NCBI GenBank assembly: GCA_963920665.1
Contig: OY987263.1
Span: 45,419,218 to 45,483,217, forward strand
Length of the DNA stretch: 64,000 bases
Source of the DNA: Straminergon stramineum
Lineage: Eukaryota > Streptophyta > Bryopsida > Hypnales > Calliergonaceae
Direction: 5' to 3'
Shown: positions 49,880 through 61,380 of the stretch, in pieces
Numbering within the stretch: position 1 is the stretch's first letter
Layout: every line of letters starts with the position of its first letter
Translations under genes and position numbers: made by a program
Notes under the pieces: generated by a model
The model's input: only the letters and a program-made list of their open reading frames with translations
Database searches by the model: none
Told to the model about the DNA's origin: nothing

Positions 49880-51010
49880 CCCCTTGGGGGACAAAATGAA
49901 TTTTAGGTAGGTTCCTAAGACCTTAATTTTTAGTAAAACTTTCTAAAACTTTCTCACAAGATAGAAAAATGTATTAGCTTTGTGGAAATATAAATTTTAT
50001 TTCAATTGGTCCTTGGGAGCAAAAGGTATACTCCCCAAAGCCCAAATTTTCATTTGGTAGGCAAAAAAATAATTCCACAAAAACTTGGAAAAAAATTTAA
50101 TTTTTTTTCTCATAGATTATATTTTTGTCTACATCTAAAACTTTCATTCATTCCATTTGGATTAGTAATGTGAAAGTTATGAACAATCTTGTTTTTTAGG
50201 CAATATGAACATTTTCTTGGAAAAATAACTCATAGGATTCATTTCTGAATGCAATTTTAATAATTTAAAAAAAAATTGTTTGACAAGGTTAACCCTTTAA
50301 CGCCGGGTTGGAGACCGTGGAAATCAACCATTTTGGAACCGTGCGACATCATCCACTTTAGAAAAACCAAAAAATACTCATTGGGAGTCAAACTATTGTA
50401 GAAGATCTTCCCTTACCACCCCTAATTTTGAGGATGAATAGTTGCAATTTTGTTCTACACATGAGAATTCCTTGTCATTCATTGGACAATAATCATCCGT
50501 TGTGTCGTTTAAGGGTTAAGTTTGCTTTGTAGAACAATCTCACCATTGGGATTATTGTGTTCTAATCTCATCTTAGAGCTAGTAACAATTGATTTTTTTC
50601 TTGTAATTCTGGACCTAAAACAATACATAAGAATTTTTAAAAAGAATGAAAATCAAGAGTTAAATTTTTTTCCCTAGAGTTTAACTCAATTCTTCAACAC
50701 AATTTTTTTTAATTTCAAAGTCCATAGTACAAATTTTTTTCACAAATTGGCAGCTAAAGCCATCTGAAATTGCAAGTAAAAGTTCAAAAACCCTTTTTTT
50801 TTCCAACTTTGAATGCTAATATTTTCCTCTTTGTTCTGTCGAATTTCATAATATTTTTACTACTTGGTCTTAGAAAAGTAAAGTAAAAGATCATAAAGTT
50901 AGATTTTCTCTAAAAGTATTTTTTTGATTTTCTTGGGTTAATGCAGCAAAAATGACAGTTTTGAGTGATTTTTGACAGAAAAATAGTCTTGGTCCTTTAG
51001 GGGTCAAGTG
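49880..51010. repeat. Dispersed AT-rich repeat R1, copy 2, interrupted by a MITE
   Basis: Colinear with 960-1,970: GATAGAAAAATGTATTAGCT, GACAATCTTGTTTTTTAGGC, GACAAGGTTAA, then after the 50,289-50,519 insertion AACAATCTCACCATTG, and AGTGATTTTTGACAG near the end. Comparison of the copies shows the insertion boundary directly. No coding content. Confidence 0.75.
50289..50519 (+). mobile_element. TTAA-bounded MITE family, copy A (with empty site at 1432)
   Basis: The element reads TTAA-CCCTTTAACGCC ... GTCGTTTAAGGG-TTAA. R1 copy 1 has CAAGGTTAAAATC at the corresponding place, so insertion occurred at a single TTAA that is now duplicated on both sides. A TTAA target plus short CCC termini is the piggyBac signature. 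The interior (about 223 bp) is non-coding. Related copies are at 6,465, 62,497 and 63,613. Confidence 0.85.
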
Positions 51011-51585
51011 GTGCCCATCACTATTAATAGGGCAGTAACTTATTTACACTTAGAATTGTGAAAAACTTGTACTGTAACGTATACAACTGCTGGAGTGGAA
51101 CCATAACTGACGACGTTCACTGATGTAGCATTCACTGCACTTCCAAGTTACCCATTATTAAGTTAAGTTACCCTGGACATAAATTGTCCCCGTTATTTGA
51201 TGGACACTGGCAGCCTAACAAAGGAGCATTAAATTCCCTTAATTACATATTACTTAACTGTTTCCTTAAAATAAAAAATTATGAATAGACCTCAACTAAC
51301 TTACGTCACAGGGCTCAAGATTGAACAAAAAATCGTGTAATACGTGTTCAGAAGCGTGACATGCATGTGGAAGTTAGCCAAGCACGTGTGAACAGGTTAA
51401 TTATACTCTCAAAAGAAATTGAATTCCCAGCTTGTTCACTTACTGATAAGCTCCTTTGCTCTTCTTCGTCCAGCCTTCTGGCGTGGCTGCTAGGTGAATT
51501 ATTTGACTCTTTACAATGGATTCCCATCTGTTTCGAAACCTATACAGAAACAAAAACACAAATTAAAATTCTGATACAGTAACAA
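51011..51585. other. Mixed-composition intergenic sequence
   Basis: No gene supported. A 73-codon frame (51,361-51,582) is unrecognised. Confidence 0.45.
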
Positions 51586-51956
51586 GGGAGGCAACCCATT
51601 CTTGATCACTGCCCCCTTATGACAATATAGAGTGATCTCTTTCCATGTAGGAGGAGATGACAGTGATTAATTACAGCACAATTTCCTGTGCAGTTGTGGC
51701 ACATTGTGATTGTTTTACAACACTCTCAACCCTTGGTGGATTTTGCAACCAACCTTAGTGGGAAACACAAAGTTCTACATGACCAGAGTGGGAGGAACAG
51801 AATCTTTCACTCAAAAATTCATAATGATGATATTTGAAAAAAAAAATTATGAAAACCTTCACAACTCTAGTTTTGCATACTGGAAAATCCCCCCCCCTTA
51901 AACTCGCCCTCCAGATAGGTGTAACCACTTAAGTGGTTGGAAATGGGTTGCCTCCC
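51586..51956. mobile_element. GGGAGGCAACCC-family MITE, copy E1
   Basis: Terminal inverted repeats GGGAGGCAACCCATT are identical at both ends and continue into CACTTAAG-like and TTGATCACT-like sequence. CAA/TTG extends the pairing by 3 bp outside. About 371 bp, non-coding. The target duplication is not evident. Diverged relatives lie at 62,003-62,416 and 63,039-63,437. Confidence 0.75.
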
Positions 51957-53450
51957 TTGAAGAGTGGATGATCAGGAGGTTTAGGCTAGGAACACCTACG
52001 TTATTGTAAGGAAAGGAATGTATTGCAGTACTTTACTGATAGGTGTGGTAATATTTTATATGTAACTTGTGTCACTCACTTGTGTTCAAGCTTAACCATC
52101 ACAATCAAGGCCAGCCTAGCCCATGTGTATTGAAAGTTATATAACTTAGCCCTAGCTACAGCACCAACTGTTAGTACTTAATTAGTACACCTTTCGGTAT
52201 TGTACTGGCTGAAAGTAGTAAGGAAGTCTTGACTTTTGAATTGATGCCTCAATTTCCGGATTGTGTACGATGAACGCAATTCTAAGTTAATCAGACAGGT
52301 TCCCTCACTTTCAGTTGCTGTGGGCAACTTCCAACCTAACGTAATTTGCCATGATTTTGCTAAATAACACAAGTAGTACTTATTACTACCCTGCAAAACT
52401 GTGAGTTAAGTTGACCTCGATCGATTCCAAATTGGCCCTGTACTCCCAGTTAGACTGCTGTAAGGTAGACTCCCCACAAACTAACCTAACCTGGACCGAC
52501 TAGCTCTCCAAAGCTGCTCAGGGGTGTCAGGACTCAGGACCAGATATCCAAACAGTAAACTGAACTGAACTTCTCGTCATCAATTCCGTTACTGTGTGAA
52601 CGTAACTTCAGTTTTAAATTAATTATACTCAGGAGCAGAGTCCCAGTTCTTAAGCCAAACCTGCATGAAGTAAGGACCTCACTTTCCATAGCATGGCTGA
52701 ACAGCGTGACGACACTGTGGAGGATTCTATGCTCGATCAGCGATGCTGAATGATCGATAGTTGGTGCTTACATGTGAGCAGCAGCACCAGCGTCAAGTTA
52801 GGCAGACGGACTCCTCATGATCAGTGCTGTGAAATTCTCTTCTATTTAAACCCTACAATTCGACAGTGGAGTGTCGCTTTGTGCCAAGGATGAAGGCCAG
52901 ACCCAAGAAGTTATTAAATTCACAGGGGGGGTGCTGCCGTAGCTGCCGTAGCTGCCCAGAGATGTAGGAGTGCAGAAATGATGAACATGAAGACTAATAA
53001 TGATGAGCACGCAGAAACCCCAAACAAACACAAAACCGTAAAAGAAAACCGCCACACGCCACCACAACCGCCAAACGCCAAATTTCAACACAGGACTGGA
53101 GAGTCTGGGACACACTGAGACCACTTTAATGCCACCTTCTCTAATATCGCATCCCCTCTTCTTCGGCTCTCACGGTCGGGCTCACCAAACCTCTGGGAAC
53201 CGCGGGACCCAAATACAGTCACTTAACTTAACTTGGTTCTAGAAATTTTATGGGGTGGCTTCACATTCAGTTGGATAAATGTGAAATTCCCTTCCATTAT
53301 GGGAATTATTCATTCTAAGTGTTTCAAACGCCGCATGTGAACCAGAAAGTTTGATTGTAGTTAATATTCAACTTTTGTTGGTTAGAGTGTCTGCAGTGCA
53401 ATCCACCAACTGCCTCAAACTTCTATCTTTTCACATTGTTTTATAATTAG
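51957..53450. other. Mixed-composition intergenic sequence
   Basis: No recognisable gene. A tripled GTAGCTGCC unit occurs near 52,938. Less AT-rich than most of the window, so an unannotated transcript is possible. Confidence 0.4.
52846..53124 (-). CDS. Possible small membrane protein, 92 aa (weak)
   Basis: A minus-strand frame starting MVSVCPRLSSPV contains one strongly hydrophobic stretch (about residues 20-48, VAVFFYGFVFVWGFCVLIII) that could span a membrane, followed by a Ser/Gly/Tyr-rich tail. I recognise no family. It lies in a GC-richer patch, but there is no homology or splice support and it may be a chance frame. Confidence 0.15.
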   Translation of the reverse strand: MVSVCPRLSSPVLKFGVWRLWWRVAVFFYGFVFVWGFCVLIIISLHVHHFCTPTSLGSYGSYGSTPPVNLITSWVWPSSLAQSDTPLSNCRV

Positions 53451-53774
53451 AACTTGGAATTTCAATCGTTGGAAGCGCATCCCAAAGTATTTTGAATAGG
53501 TACAAGAAAACTCAAATTTTGACATTTGACAATGAACCTAAGCGGCTGTGGAAGCAAGTTGGAAGACAAAAATTATAGAGGTCTTGACAAATCGTGCTTA
53601 CCCAAGCAAATTGCATGGCATTTTGAAGAGCAAATCAAGTCCTCTACATTTTTGTCTTTTACCTAGCTTTCGGTGAAATATATTTTGGTTGTTCAACATC
53701 TACTTTAAGGGGTTTTTTTTGTGTCTATTCAAGGTACTTTGGGGATGTGCTTCCAATGATATAAATTCCAAGTT
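53451..53774. mobile_element. Long foldback (inverted-repeat) element, 324 bp
   Basis: The arms 53,451-53,611 and 53,613-53,774 pair over most of their length with substitutions: AACTTGGAATTT at the outside, TGGAAGC(G/A)CATCCC, AAGACAAAAAT(T/G)(A)TAGAGG near the centre. There is no coding content. A separate 10-bp hairpin TTCAATGTCA/TGACATTGAA lies near 53,920. Confidence 0.7.
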
Positions 53775-54480
53775 TTAAATATGAAATAGTCACAAGTTAG
53801 CAATTTATTGCAAACAACATGGAGGGTCCCCTTATCCCTAAACATAATAAGTAAAAGCCATCTCTAAGTTTTTTAAGCTCTCTATTTTGGAACATTGTTT
53901 GGGGCATCATGACTCAAATTTCAATGTCACTTTGACATTGAACACCATTGGATTTTATCATAATGTTATAATGGTCTATTGAATCATATGCCCCCCACGT
54001 TATGTGTGTAGGCCAATACAAGACGAGTCCATGAAGAAACTATGACCATAGTAAATGAGTAACATCACCATTGTGAATACCCTTTATGATGATTTTTAGC
54101 AGGGCAACAACTCTTTTGAACTATTCGAACAAGGTACTTTGAAAATTCATAAAATAACTCACAAAAACTTCACGAATGTCTCGGAAAAATCAAGAATTTC
54201 AATCCCTGTCACTGCTTCTCTCACCTTTGTCTCCCTGTGAACTTCCACCCCCTCTCACGGAGGCGAGGCAACGGCCTCATCTCCCTTACTTCTGTAATGT
54301 CACGTCTCTCCACTCCACTGTATTCATTTCTCCCACCGTAGCATACGGTGTCATAAAAGCGTGGCAGGGCAGCAGGAGGGAGAGAGAGCCCACAAGGCAA
54401 GCAAGCCCAGGCAGAGGAATAAACCACAGTACTGTAAAGTTTGGGCCTCTACGTAAGACCCAGAGGGGGGGATGATCACA
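53775..54480. other. Intergenic sequence upstream of BTB gene
   Basis: AT-rich to about 54,170, then mixed composition. A 99-codon plus frame (54,176-54,475) has no recognised product and lies in probable promoter territory. Confidence 0.4.
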
Positions 54481-54826
54481 GACGCACAGTAAACTCACTA
54501 GTAAGAGAGCCCTGAAGGATGGCAGTCACATGCAGTGAGCTAGACTGGGGGACGTCCCACGCACAGAGCGCGCCTGCAGGCAGGCGGAGCGAGGAGCTGC
54601 TGGCACGCGCGACCACTGATGGCAACTGCAGAGCAACGTCGACGCCCGCTGCCATCGCCCCGCGCACCTCACCCCACTTCACCACGGCTTCCCAAATAAT
54701 CAGGGCCCTCCTCAACTTCTCTTCTGCCCAAATCGATCACATCTAGTTAGCTAGCTAGATCAATCCAGCTACCGAGACCAGTCGCACTAGATCAATCGAG
54801 CTACAGAGTTCCGTCGATCGGTCCCT
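54481..54826 (+). promoter_or_regulatory. Probable promoter/5' UTR of BTB gene
   Basis: GC-rich sequence leading to the ATG at 54,827. An imperfect direct repeat, CTAGATCAATCCAGCTACCG near 54,757 and CTAGATCAATCGAGCTACAG near 54,787, lies just before the start. No clear TATA box; the transcription start is undetermined. Confidence 0.4.
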
Positions 54827-57800
54827 ATGGCGGTGGTGTCGCGTCCGCCTACAGGGCACTCGCAGCAGCATCGCAAGGCGCAGCAAGCGCGCGCCGGACG
54901 CTCTAACGGCGTGTTGTATGGGAGTAGCGGGGAACTCGGAGTGGTCGAGGGTGGTCGAGCTGCTGACGGTTTGCATCACAAGGAGTGGAATGCGCGGGCG
55001 CACGGTAGTGGGCGCAGCAACAGCGCCAGCAATAGTGGCCCCATGTCGAGGTCAGGGCGGAGGGGCGGCGAGACTGGGAGTGGCGTGACGTACAATGGCG
55101 AGTTTGGAGGGGGCTCGTTTGGGAGCTGGTGCGGGGGGTGTATGACGCGCTCGGGTGCCATGTCGCCGCCGCCGCGAGTAGCGACGCGGCGGAAGCTGCC
55201 TGGCAGTGGGGAGGTGAAACTGAGTGGGGATATTGGGTCGCTCGTGAAGAATTTTAGTGGGGGGTTCGAGAGGACGACAACGCCGGGAAGCTCACCTGCA
55301 TTTCGGCCGCGGCTGTCGCCTGGGAAAGTGTCGCCACTGGTGGAAGTGGTGCCGCCTGCAGCAAATGTGAATGTGATTGCGACGCAGGTGGCGCAGGCAC
55401 CGGTGGCGCCGGCGGTGGCTGTTTTTTCAATGGGTAGTTACAATGCGGGGAAGGTGAACTCCGGAAGGGATGGGGTGTCGAGCTCGCCGCCAGCGGAGAA
55501 GATCAAAGCGTCCCCGACACTGTTCGAGATGATGACGCATGAGCAGGAATTGCAGGGCGTGAAAACCGTACACACGTTGTCGCTGAGCCAGCAGCTCACG
55601 TTTCAAGAGAAGATGAAAACCATTCTCTCAGGTTTGTGAGTCTTTCATACGTGCAGCCTTAAACCCTGACACGCATGCGCCATCACCGATCTAACGGAAG
55701 TAGTTTTATTGCTCCGAACTCAGCTGTTGTCATTCCAAGGAGTCTGAACACGTTGAACAGAATGTGCTCCGTTTGTTGCTTCATGATTTTCGGACCTTTG
55801 TCAAAACTGCCTTAATTAATTTCAAGCTGCCGTGGGCATTGGTTCATTTCGGTGCTCTTTAGGACTCCAAAATCCAGTAATATGTAAGGGCTGGTGAGGC
55901 ATAGTAACGAATGATATCATGCTAACTTCAATTACGATCGTCCAATTTCAGCTGTCGTTTTTACTTCAGGGATCGTAACGCATTGAAACGTAACGTGTCC
56001 TCCCCAATTTGTTTCATAATTTCTTTCAGAGCTTATACTCCAGCCCAGAATTAAGAAAACCTCCAATGTCAAGCTTTCCAGCGGTCCGTTTGGCCACTAT
56101 TATAATTAAATTGGAGGCGTTGGCGAGAATTCAAATCAACTGCATGAAACTATTTCTCATGCTCTAAGAAATAGAAGAAATAGTCTAGCCCTTAGACCTG
56201 CGTGAATGAAGAGTCTATTGGGATACTTCTAATGATGGCCAAACACCACGCAGCTACTTCTGTTACATTGACGCCATCAATGTCACATAGTCGCAAATAG
56301 CTAGTGGTACTTTCAGTGCCCTATTAAGAGGCAGTTTATATGATCTGAAACTGTGTCTGGTAACCAATATCCAGTAGCCAGAATCTACGTAGCCACATCT
56401 AGTATTTTGTACTCCGTAGGTTACGTTACAGATTACTGTGTAGGTATTAATACGGTCACCCTAGTCTATCTGTCGGTGTGTTGTAATCGAGTTCAAGTTG
56501 GAGTGCAAACACTACACCCTAATGTCGAAGTTTTTGACGAGTTGATACCTGAATGTGGTGTCGGACAGCAAGTAGCCCGGGCAACCAGTTCAACGACACG
56601 AGCACTAGCGATTTGAAGCTGACGCTCAACAACCGGGAAGGCTACAGCGTGACGGTGAACGTGCATCGCCACATTCTTGTATCGCACAGCCGCTTCTTCG
56701 CGGCCAAGCTCTCTGACCGATGGTCCAAGCAGCAACGGACGGGCACCAACCCCAACCTCATCGAAATCACCGACATCGACGACGTGGAAATCTACCTGGA
56801 GACTCTGCGACTCATGTACTGTGATGACGTCAAGCGCAGCCTCATGAAGGAAAACGTGGGTCGCATTCTGGGCATTCTGAAGGTTTGGATGCTGGACTCT
56901 TACTTCATCGTTCCTCTCTGGACGATATCTTGCCAGATATTGACAATTTTGTTAGTCACTAGCAGTTTTAAAGATGGAAATGTTATTTCTATTGCCAGAT
57001 TTCGTTGAGAATGTGTTGTGAGTTGTCGAAAACTTTAATGTAACTACCAGAGTATTACGCGCAATTCACTATAACTATTCGTATTCACTAAATTGTTGGA
57101 GTGAAGCCAGGGAACGAATTAGAGTAAAGTAAACCGTGCTCATATTGCGTTAAATCCTCTCCAAATGTGCTCTCTGTGATTGTACAATCTTCGACATTCA
57201 AAGGATCTCTTATGTCCTGTCTAGATCTGATTTGACAATTTTCACATGTCGAAGACAATTTTGAAACCCTCGAGGCAGTCCAAAATTTAGAGAGGGATGA
57301 GATTATTTCTATTCATATATGAATCTTTCTGGAATTTACTAGATTTTTATCCATAATTAAATAACGTGTCGTGAAATGTAATCTAACGTTGTTTTGTGAA
57401 TCGTACGGGCACTGCCCTTGCCTCTTTCCTAAACTTTGTTTCCATCTAAAGAAATGCTATACATATTCACTCACTGGCCTGGTTGGACAAGCTGGTTTGT
57501 CTACTCTCACTTGAATGTTCAACAACCTCCCTATTTCCCTATGAAATTCAGTTGCAGTGAAAAAACTTTAAGAGATTTGCCTCTTTCTCCTAGATCTCTT
57601 CATCACTTTATATCCCTCCAAGAAATCACTCCAACGCAATGTTTAAAGTGATACAAATAGGCTGTTCAAGCAAAGGACTCCGACTAGCAAGCGTATTATT
57701 ATTGGAATTATGTACAACTATAGACTGGATCCATAAGACTGATGCCAAGAGGAAGTAAACCGTTCCACCATTTCTTAGATATATTTGTAATCTACTGAAT

Positions 57801-60800
57801 AGTATGAGCTTCTTTCAACCGTCTTTGTGATGATGCAGCTGTCAGCGCACATCATGTTTGAGGGCGGCGTATTTTCCTGTCTAGAGTATTTGGAGGCAGT
57901 TCCCTGGGCCGACGACGAGGAAGAGAAGGTGACGGCGCTCATGGGGCAGCTGCAGTTGGAGAGTGTGGGCGTGGCCGGCGATGTGATGAAGCGCTGCTCA
58001 GGCCTGGAGAGTACCAACTCCGAGGACGTTCTCGTTCGCCTCTTGCAAGCCGTCACCAAAGGTATTCATTCAGCCCATACTCACTGGACTCTTAAGTATT
58101 TGCTTTGGGGAATATTTGAACTGGTTCGATAATGTTATGATAGAGCCACCTTCAGCCTTCCCTCAGTTACATCATACCACAGCGGATGGGGTATCCGTGG
58201 TTTACAATTAATGTGAGGTAGCTGCACCTTGCCGGTCTGTATTTAGCTCAAAGTTATGAGTTTGACATTTAGTAACTATTCTGGCTCTGACTAGCCATTG
58301 CTGTGGGGAGCGCTTTGAGTGAATTTTTAATGTTATGATGGACTGACTTTCTATCTGTTTTATTCCTTCCTTTCTGAAAAAGAGGCCGCTTAATCTAGTC
58401 CCTTCTAGTTACGTGTTAAGGAAGATTCTTGTAATGGAATATCTGGTCCTCCTCTGTTTAGCTCGGCTACTAATGCAAGCAGCTGATTTTGTGTGAGGAT
58501 CACTGTCATGTTCTTTCCCTCCAATTTCTAAACCAGAGAGCTGTAATTCCGGTCAACCCAACTTAACATACACTCTGAAACCATGAAAGACTGCCGCATG
58601 CTCAGATATTTTTCTTTAGGAAGTATTGTCCTTTTGTGAAGTTTCAAGGAGTTCGCGTAGAGCAAGTATGAATTTGCCAAAGACATCTTTACATGACTTC
58701 GAAATTTCGTAACTGATTTTTGGAATTGCCTTGTGGAATTCCATTTATTTTGGTGAAAACAACGAAATTGAATTCAATTGTGCCACTTATCTCTTAGTTT
58801 CTTCAAGGGAAAATTTGTATATCATGAAATACATGAAGCTGAGTGATGATGTTGGCATATTGGTCATTATGAATCCCAGGGACTGACGACAAGGCGAGGA
58901 GGGAAATGAAGTCTCTAGTTTCAAGGATGCTTCGAGAGAATATGTCGCAGAACAAGAACACATTGGATGTGAGTAAAGAGAGTTTGTATCGAGCTTGCCA
59001 TGGCTGCCTCGACTCCCTGCTCCATTTGTTTATGCTGGTACACAATCCATCTCCCTACAACCCTGGTGATTTCCTTTATAAGGCTTTCTGTGACCTCACC
59101 TCAGCATGGAATAACCCTTCTGTAGAGGATTTTTACCTCGTTTGCAAGGTCCCTATTTTTGCTGTAGGCAAAGAGTCCCTGTAAGAACTGATCAAATAAT
59201 GCAATAGCAATCAAGTGTCAAACTGGTGAAAATCACATCGTGTCATGTATGAATTTCAAGGCGAGAATTGCAACCGCCTCGCGGTTGGTCTCAAGAAGGT
59301 TATAATCCATTTTTCCTTTTCATCTACGAAAAAATTCCAGTATGATGTCGAAGATTCAAAAGGACGTTTAAACGTTAATTCCAGAAATCTTCTCTACACA
59401 ATCGTCTGTCAATCGTTTCCAGCCCACAATCATAAGACCACCGTAAAAGGTATGTGTGTCTTGACCCAATTAGCTAGCTTCAAAAGGATTATGGTAATAT
59501 CCATTATTCCACTCCTTATTTCGAACTTACAATTCTTCCCAAAAAATTGAGATTTGGAAATTTGTGATTGCGTCCCTTCAAAAGTTTAGCATTGTATCTG
59601 AGAATGCTGTCAATCCTTTTAGCTCTCCAGCATGATCTAGTCTATTGTTTTGGAGTCCTTTAAGTATATTTTGATCGACCTTGGCATGGCCGATGACTTC
59701 AAGCCTGCAGTGAAGGAACAAAGCTAGATTCCCAAACCAATGTGGAAGTTCAGGGTGCTTGAGTTTGTTTCGGTTCTCTTCCTTCGCCTGTTTTGTCAGC
59801 TTCGGTGACTTACAGATCTTTTCCAGTCGTAATGTAAAATAACGTGAGAAATGTAACTGGCAGTCGAAAGGGGGAGCCGATAGAGGCATGCTGGTGGAGA
59901 TTGCGCGTCAAGCGGACAACCTGCATTGGCTGGTTGACATTTTGATCGACCGTGGTATGGCCGATGACTTCGTGCGCATGTGGGCGCATCAGGCGGAGCT
60001 GGCGTCGCTGCATGCGCAGGTGCCCGTCATGTTCCGATATGAAGTCAGCCGACTGACGGCGCGCTTGTGCATTGCCATCGGCAAGGGACAGGCAAGCACC
60101 CTACAGCCTTCTAAACTCTCACCCAGTTCGCTGATTGGGCAGTTAGAACCCTAGTTAAGAAATCTTAATAATACAAGGTTGGGGAATTTTATTTTGAAGT
60201 AAGAGGAACCCATTTTGAACAATGTCTTTATTTTTGACACCCTATAGTCTCGGACATGCGGGCAGTTCTTGAGATCGCTAAGAATATCCTCGAATTGTAT
60301 TGTTCTATGAGGAATGGAGTCCCAGTTCTAAAGTAGAAGCTTAGAACAATTTACTCGTGGGGTCTCATTTGAATTCTAAATGTTGGAGTTGAGGTGGATT
60401 GTTTTCTTTGTCCAATCTTGTGAATGTGGTTTATTTCTTATTGTGGCTTTTCTATAGTCCAGTGCGTCCGTTGGTTGTTGAGAAAGATCTGTCTCACTAA
60501 ACAGCTTGGTTCTGGTAGAGAGGTAGAGCTATCATTGGAGACAATTTGATCATAATAAAAGTGTACTACCAGAACTCCTACAACATTAGTCTTCAATTGG
60601 TAGCATTATTCAATAATTGTTCCACCAATTTAAGAACAGGAACGATGCCCAATGTAGAAAGTGTGGGTTATTTGTTCTCAATGTCTCACCTAGTATATGT
60701 GCATGTGCACAAAATGGAAGGACAGGTTCTGTCGCCCAAGGATGTGAGATTCCTGCTGCTCTCAACGTGGTTGCAGCCCCTCGTGGACGACTTCGCATGG

Positions 60801-61380
60801 ATGCAACGGTGCTGCCGCAATTTGGACAAGAAGGTAAGCCAAATCAAATCTCCAAACCGGCAATTTCCCAGTTACCGAAACGAAATGCAGGACAAGCCTT
60901 CCTTCCTGAAAACACCAGGAAGCATCTAAATTACAGTTTTCACAACCTTTCAGTAAACAGTATTTGTTCCGTACCCAAGTCTCTCTCAACCAGTTTCCGC
61001 CTCTTTTGCAACGGTTCGCAGTACATCATTAGTTGAAGGCAGAGTGTGGACCCTCTACCGAATCATTCCACAGTATTAGATGATGTACGTGTTGCAATGG
61101 CTACTTCCTGTTGTTTCGACTCCTTTCCCAATTTAACAGCAAATTGCTAAATTAATGGAAACTCTTTCAGGTGGTGGAGGAAGGCATCAGTCAAACGATT
61201 CTGACGCTCCCATTAAAGCAGCAACAAAGCATCCTGCTGTCGTGGTTCGACCGATTCTCGACCTCCGGAGACGACTGCCCTAACTTGCAGAAAGCCTTCG
61301 AAGTTTGGTGGCGACGCACCTTCACTCGTCCCTGCAGTTTGGAAGACGTGGAAATCCCGCACCAGCGGTCGTCGTTCTAG
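54827..61380 (+). CDS. BTB/POZ domain protein, At1g63850-like family, 7 coding exons
   Basis: Exons: 54827-55631, 56569-56882, 57839-58061, 58880-59037, 59864-60091, 60726-60833, 61171-61380. They sum to 2,046 nt (681 aa plus TAG) with phase maintained at every junction. Residues 1-268 are a GC-rich-encoded Gly/Ser/Ala low-complexity region ending with the family's SPTLFEMM motif and an [11 protein letters not shown] helix. The BTB/POZ fold follows (about 270-395: [63 protein letters not shown]). Residues 440-681 are the family's conserved helical C-terminus: [57 protein letters not shown] and [17 protein letters not shown] proteins often serve as substrate adaptors for CUL3 ubiquitin ligases; for this plant family that role and its substrates are inferred. 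Start chosen at the first ATG after an in-frame-stop-containing leader. Intron 5 has a GC donor. The last four exons carry the most conserved residues and look intact. Confidence 0.95.
59666..59700 (+). repeat. Duplicated fragment of BTB exon 5 inside intron 4
   Basis: 35 nt matching exon 5 positions 59,937-59,971 at 32 of 35 bases, 271 bp upstream, in the same orientation. It would encode [11 protein letters not shown] where the exon has [11 protein letters not shown]. Similarity stops abruptly on both sides, and the local frame ends in TAG at 59,724-59,726. A short local duplication or conversion tract is likely, since a 32/35 match is not expected by chance. Confidence 0.85.
60092..60725 (+). 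other. GC-AG intron (BTB gene intron 5)
   Basis: Exon 5 ends GGC AAG GGA CAG and is followed by GCAAGCAC, with acceptor GGACAG before GTTCTGTCG. The joined protein [15 protein letters not shown] fits the conserved family sequence, and no nearby GT keeps frame. Retention would add about 20 codons, then an in-frame TAG, deleting the conserved C-terminus. Confidence 0.88.

Noticed and set aside
59038..59184. Frame extending past BTB exon 4 ([12 protein letters not shown]...)
   Set aside because: It follows a GT donor at the point where family similarity ends. Joining to 59,864 restores conserved sequence and phase.
59245..59550. 101-codon frame in BTB intron 4
   Set aside because: No similarity to the family. 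The conserved exon 4 to exon 5 junction skips it in phase, so it is intronic chance.
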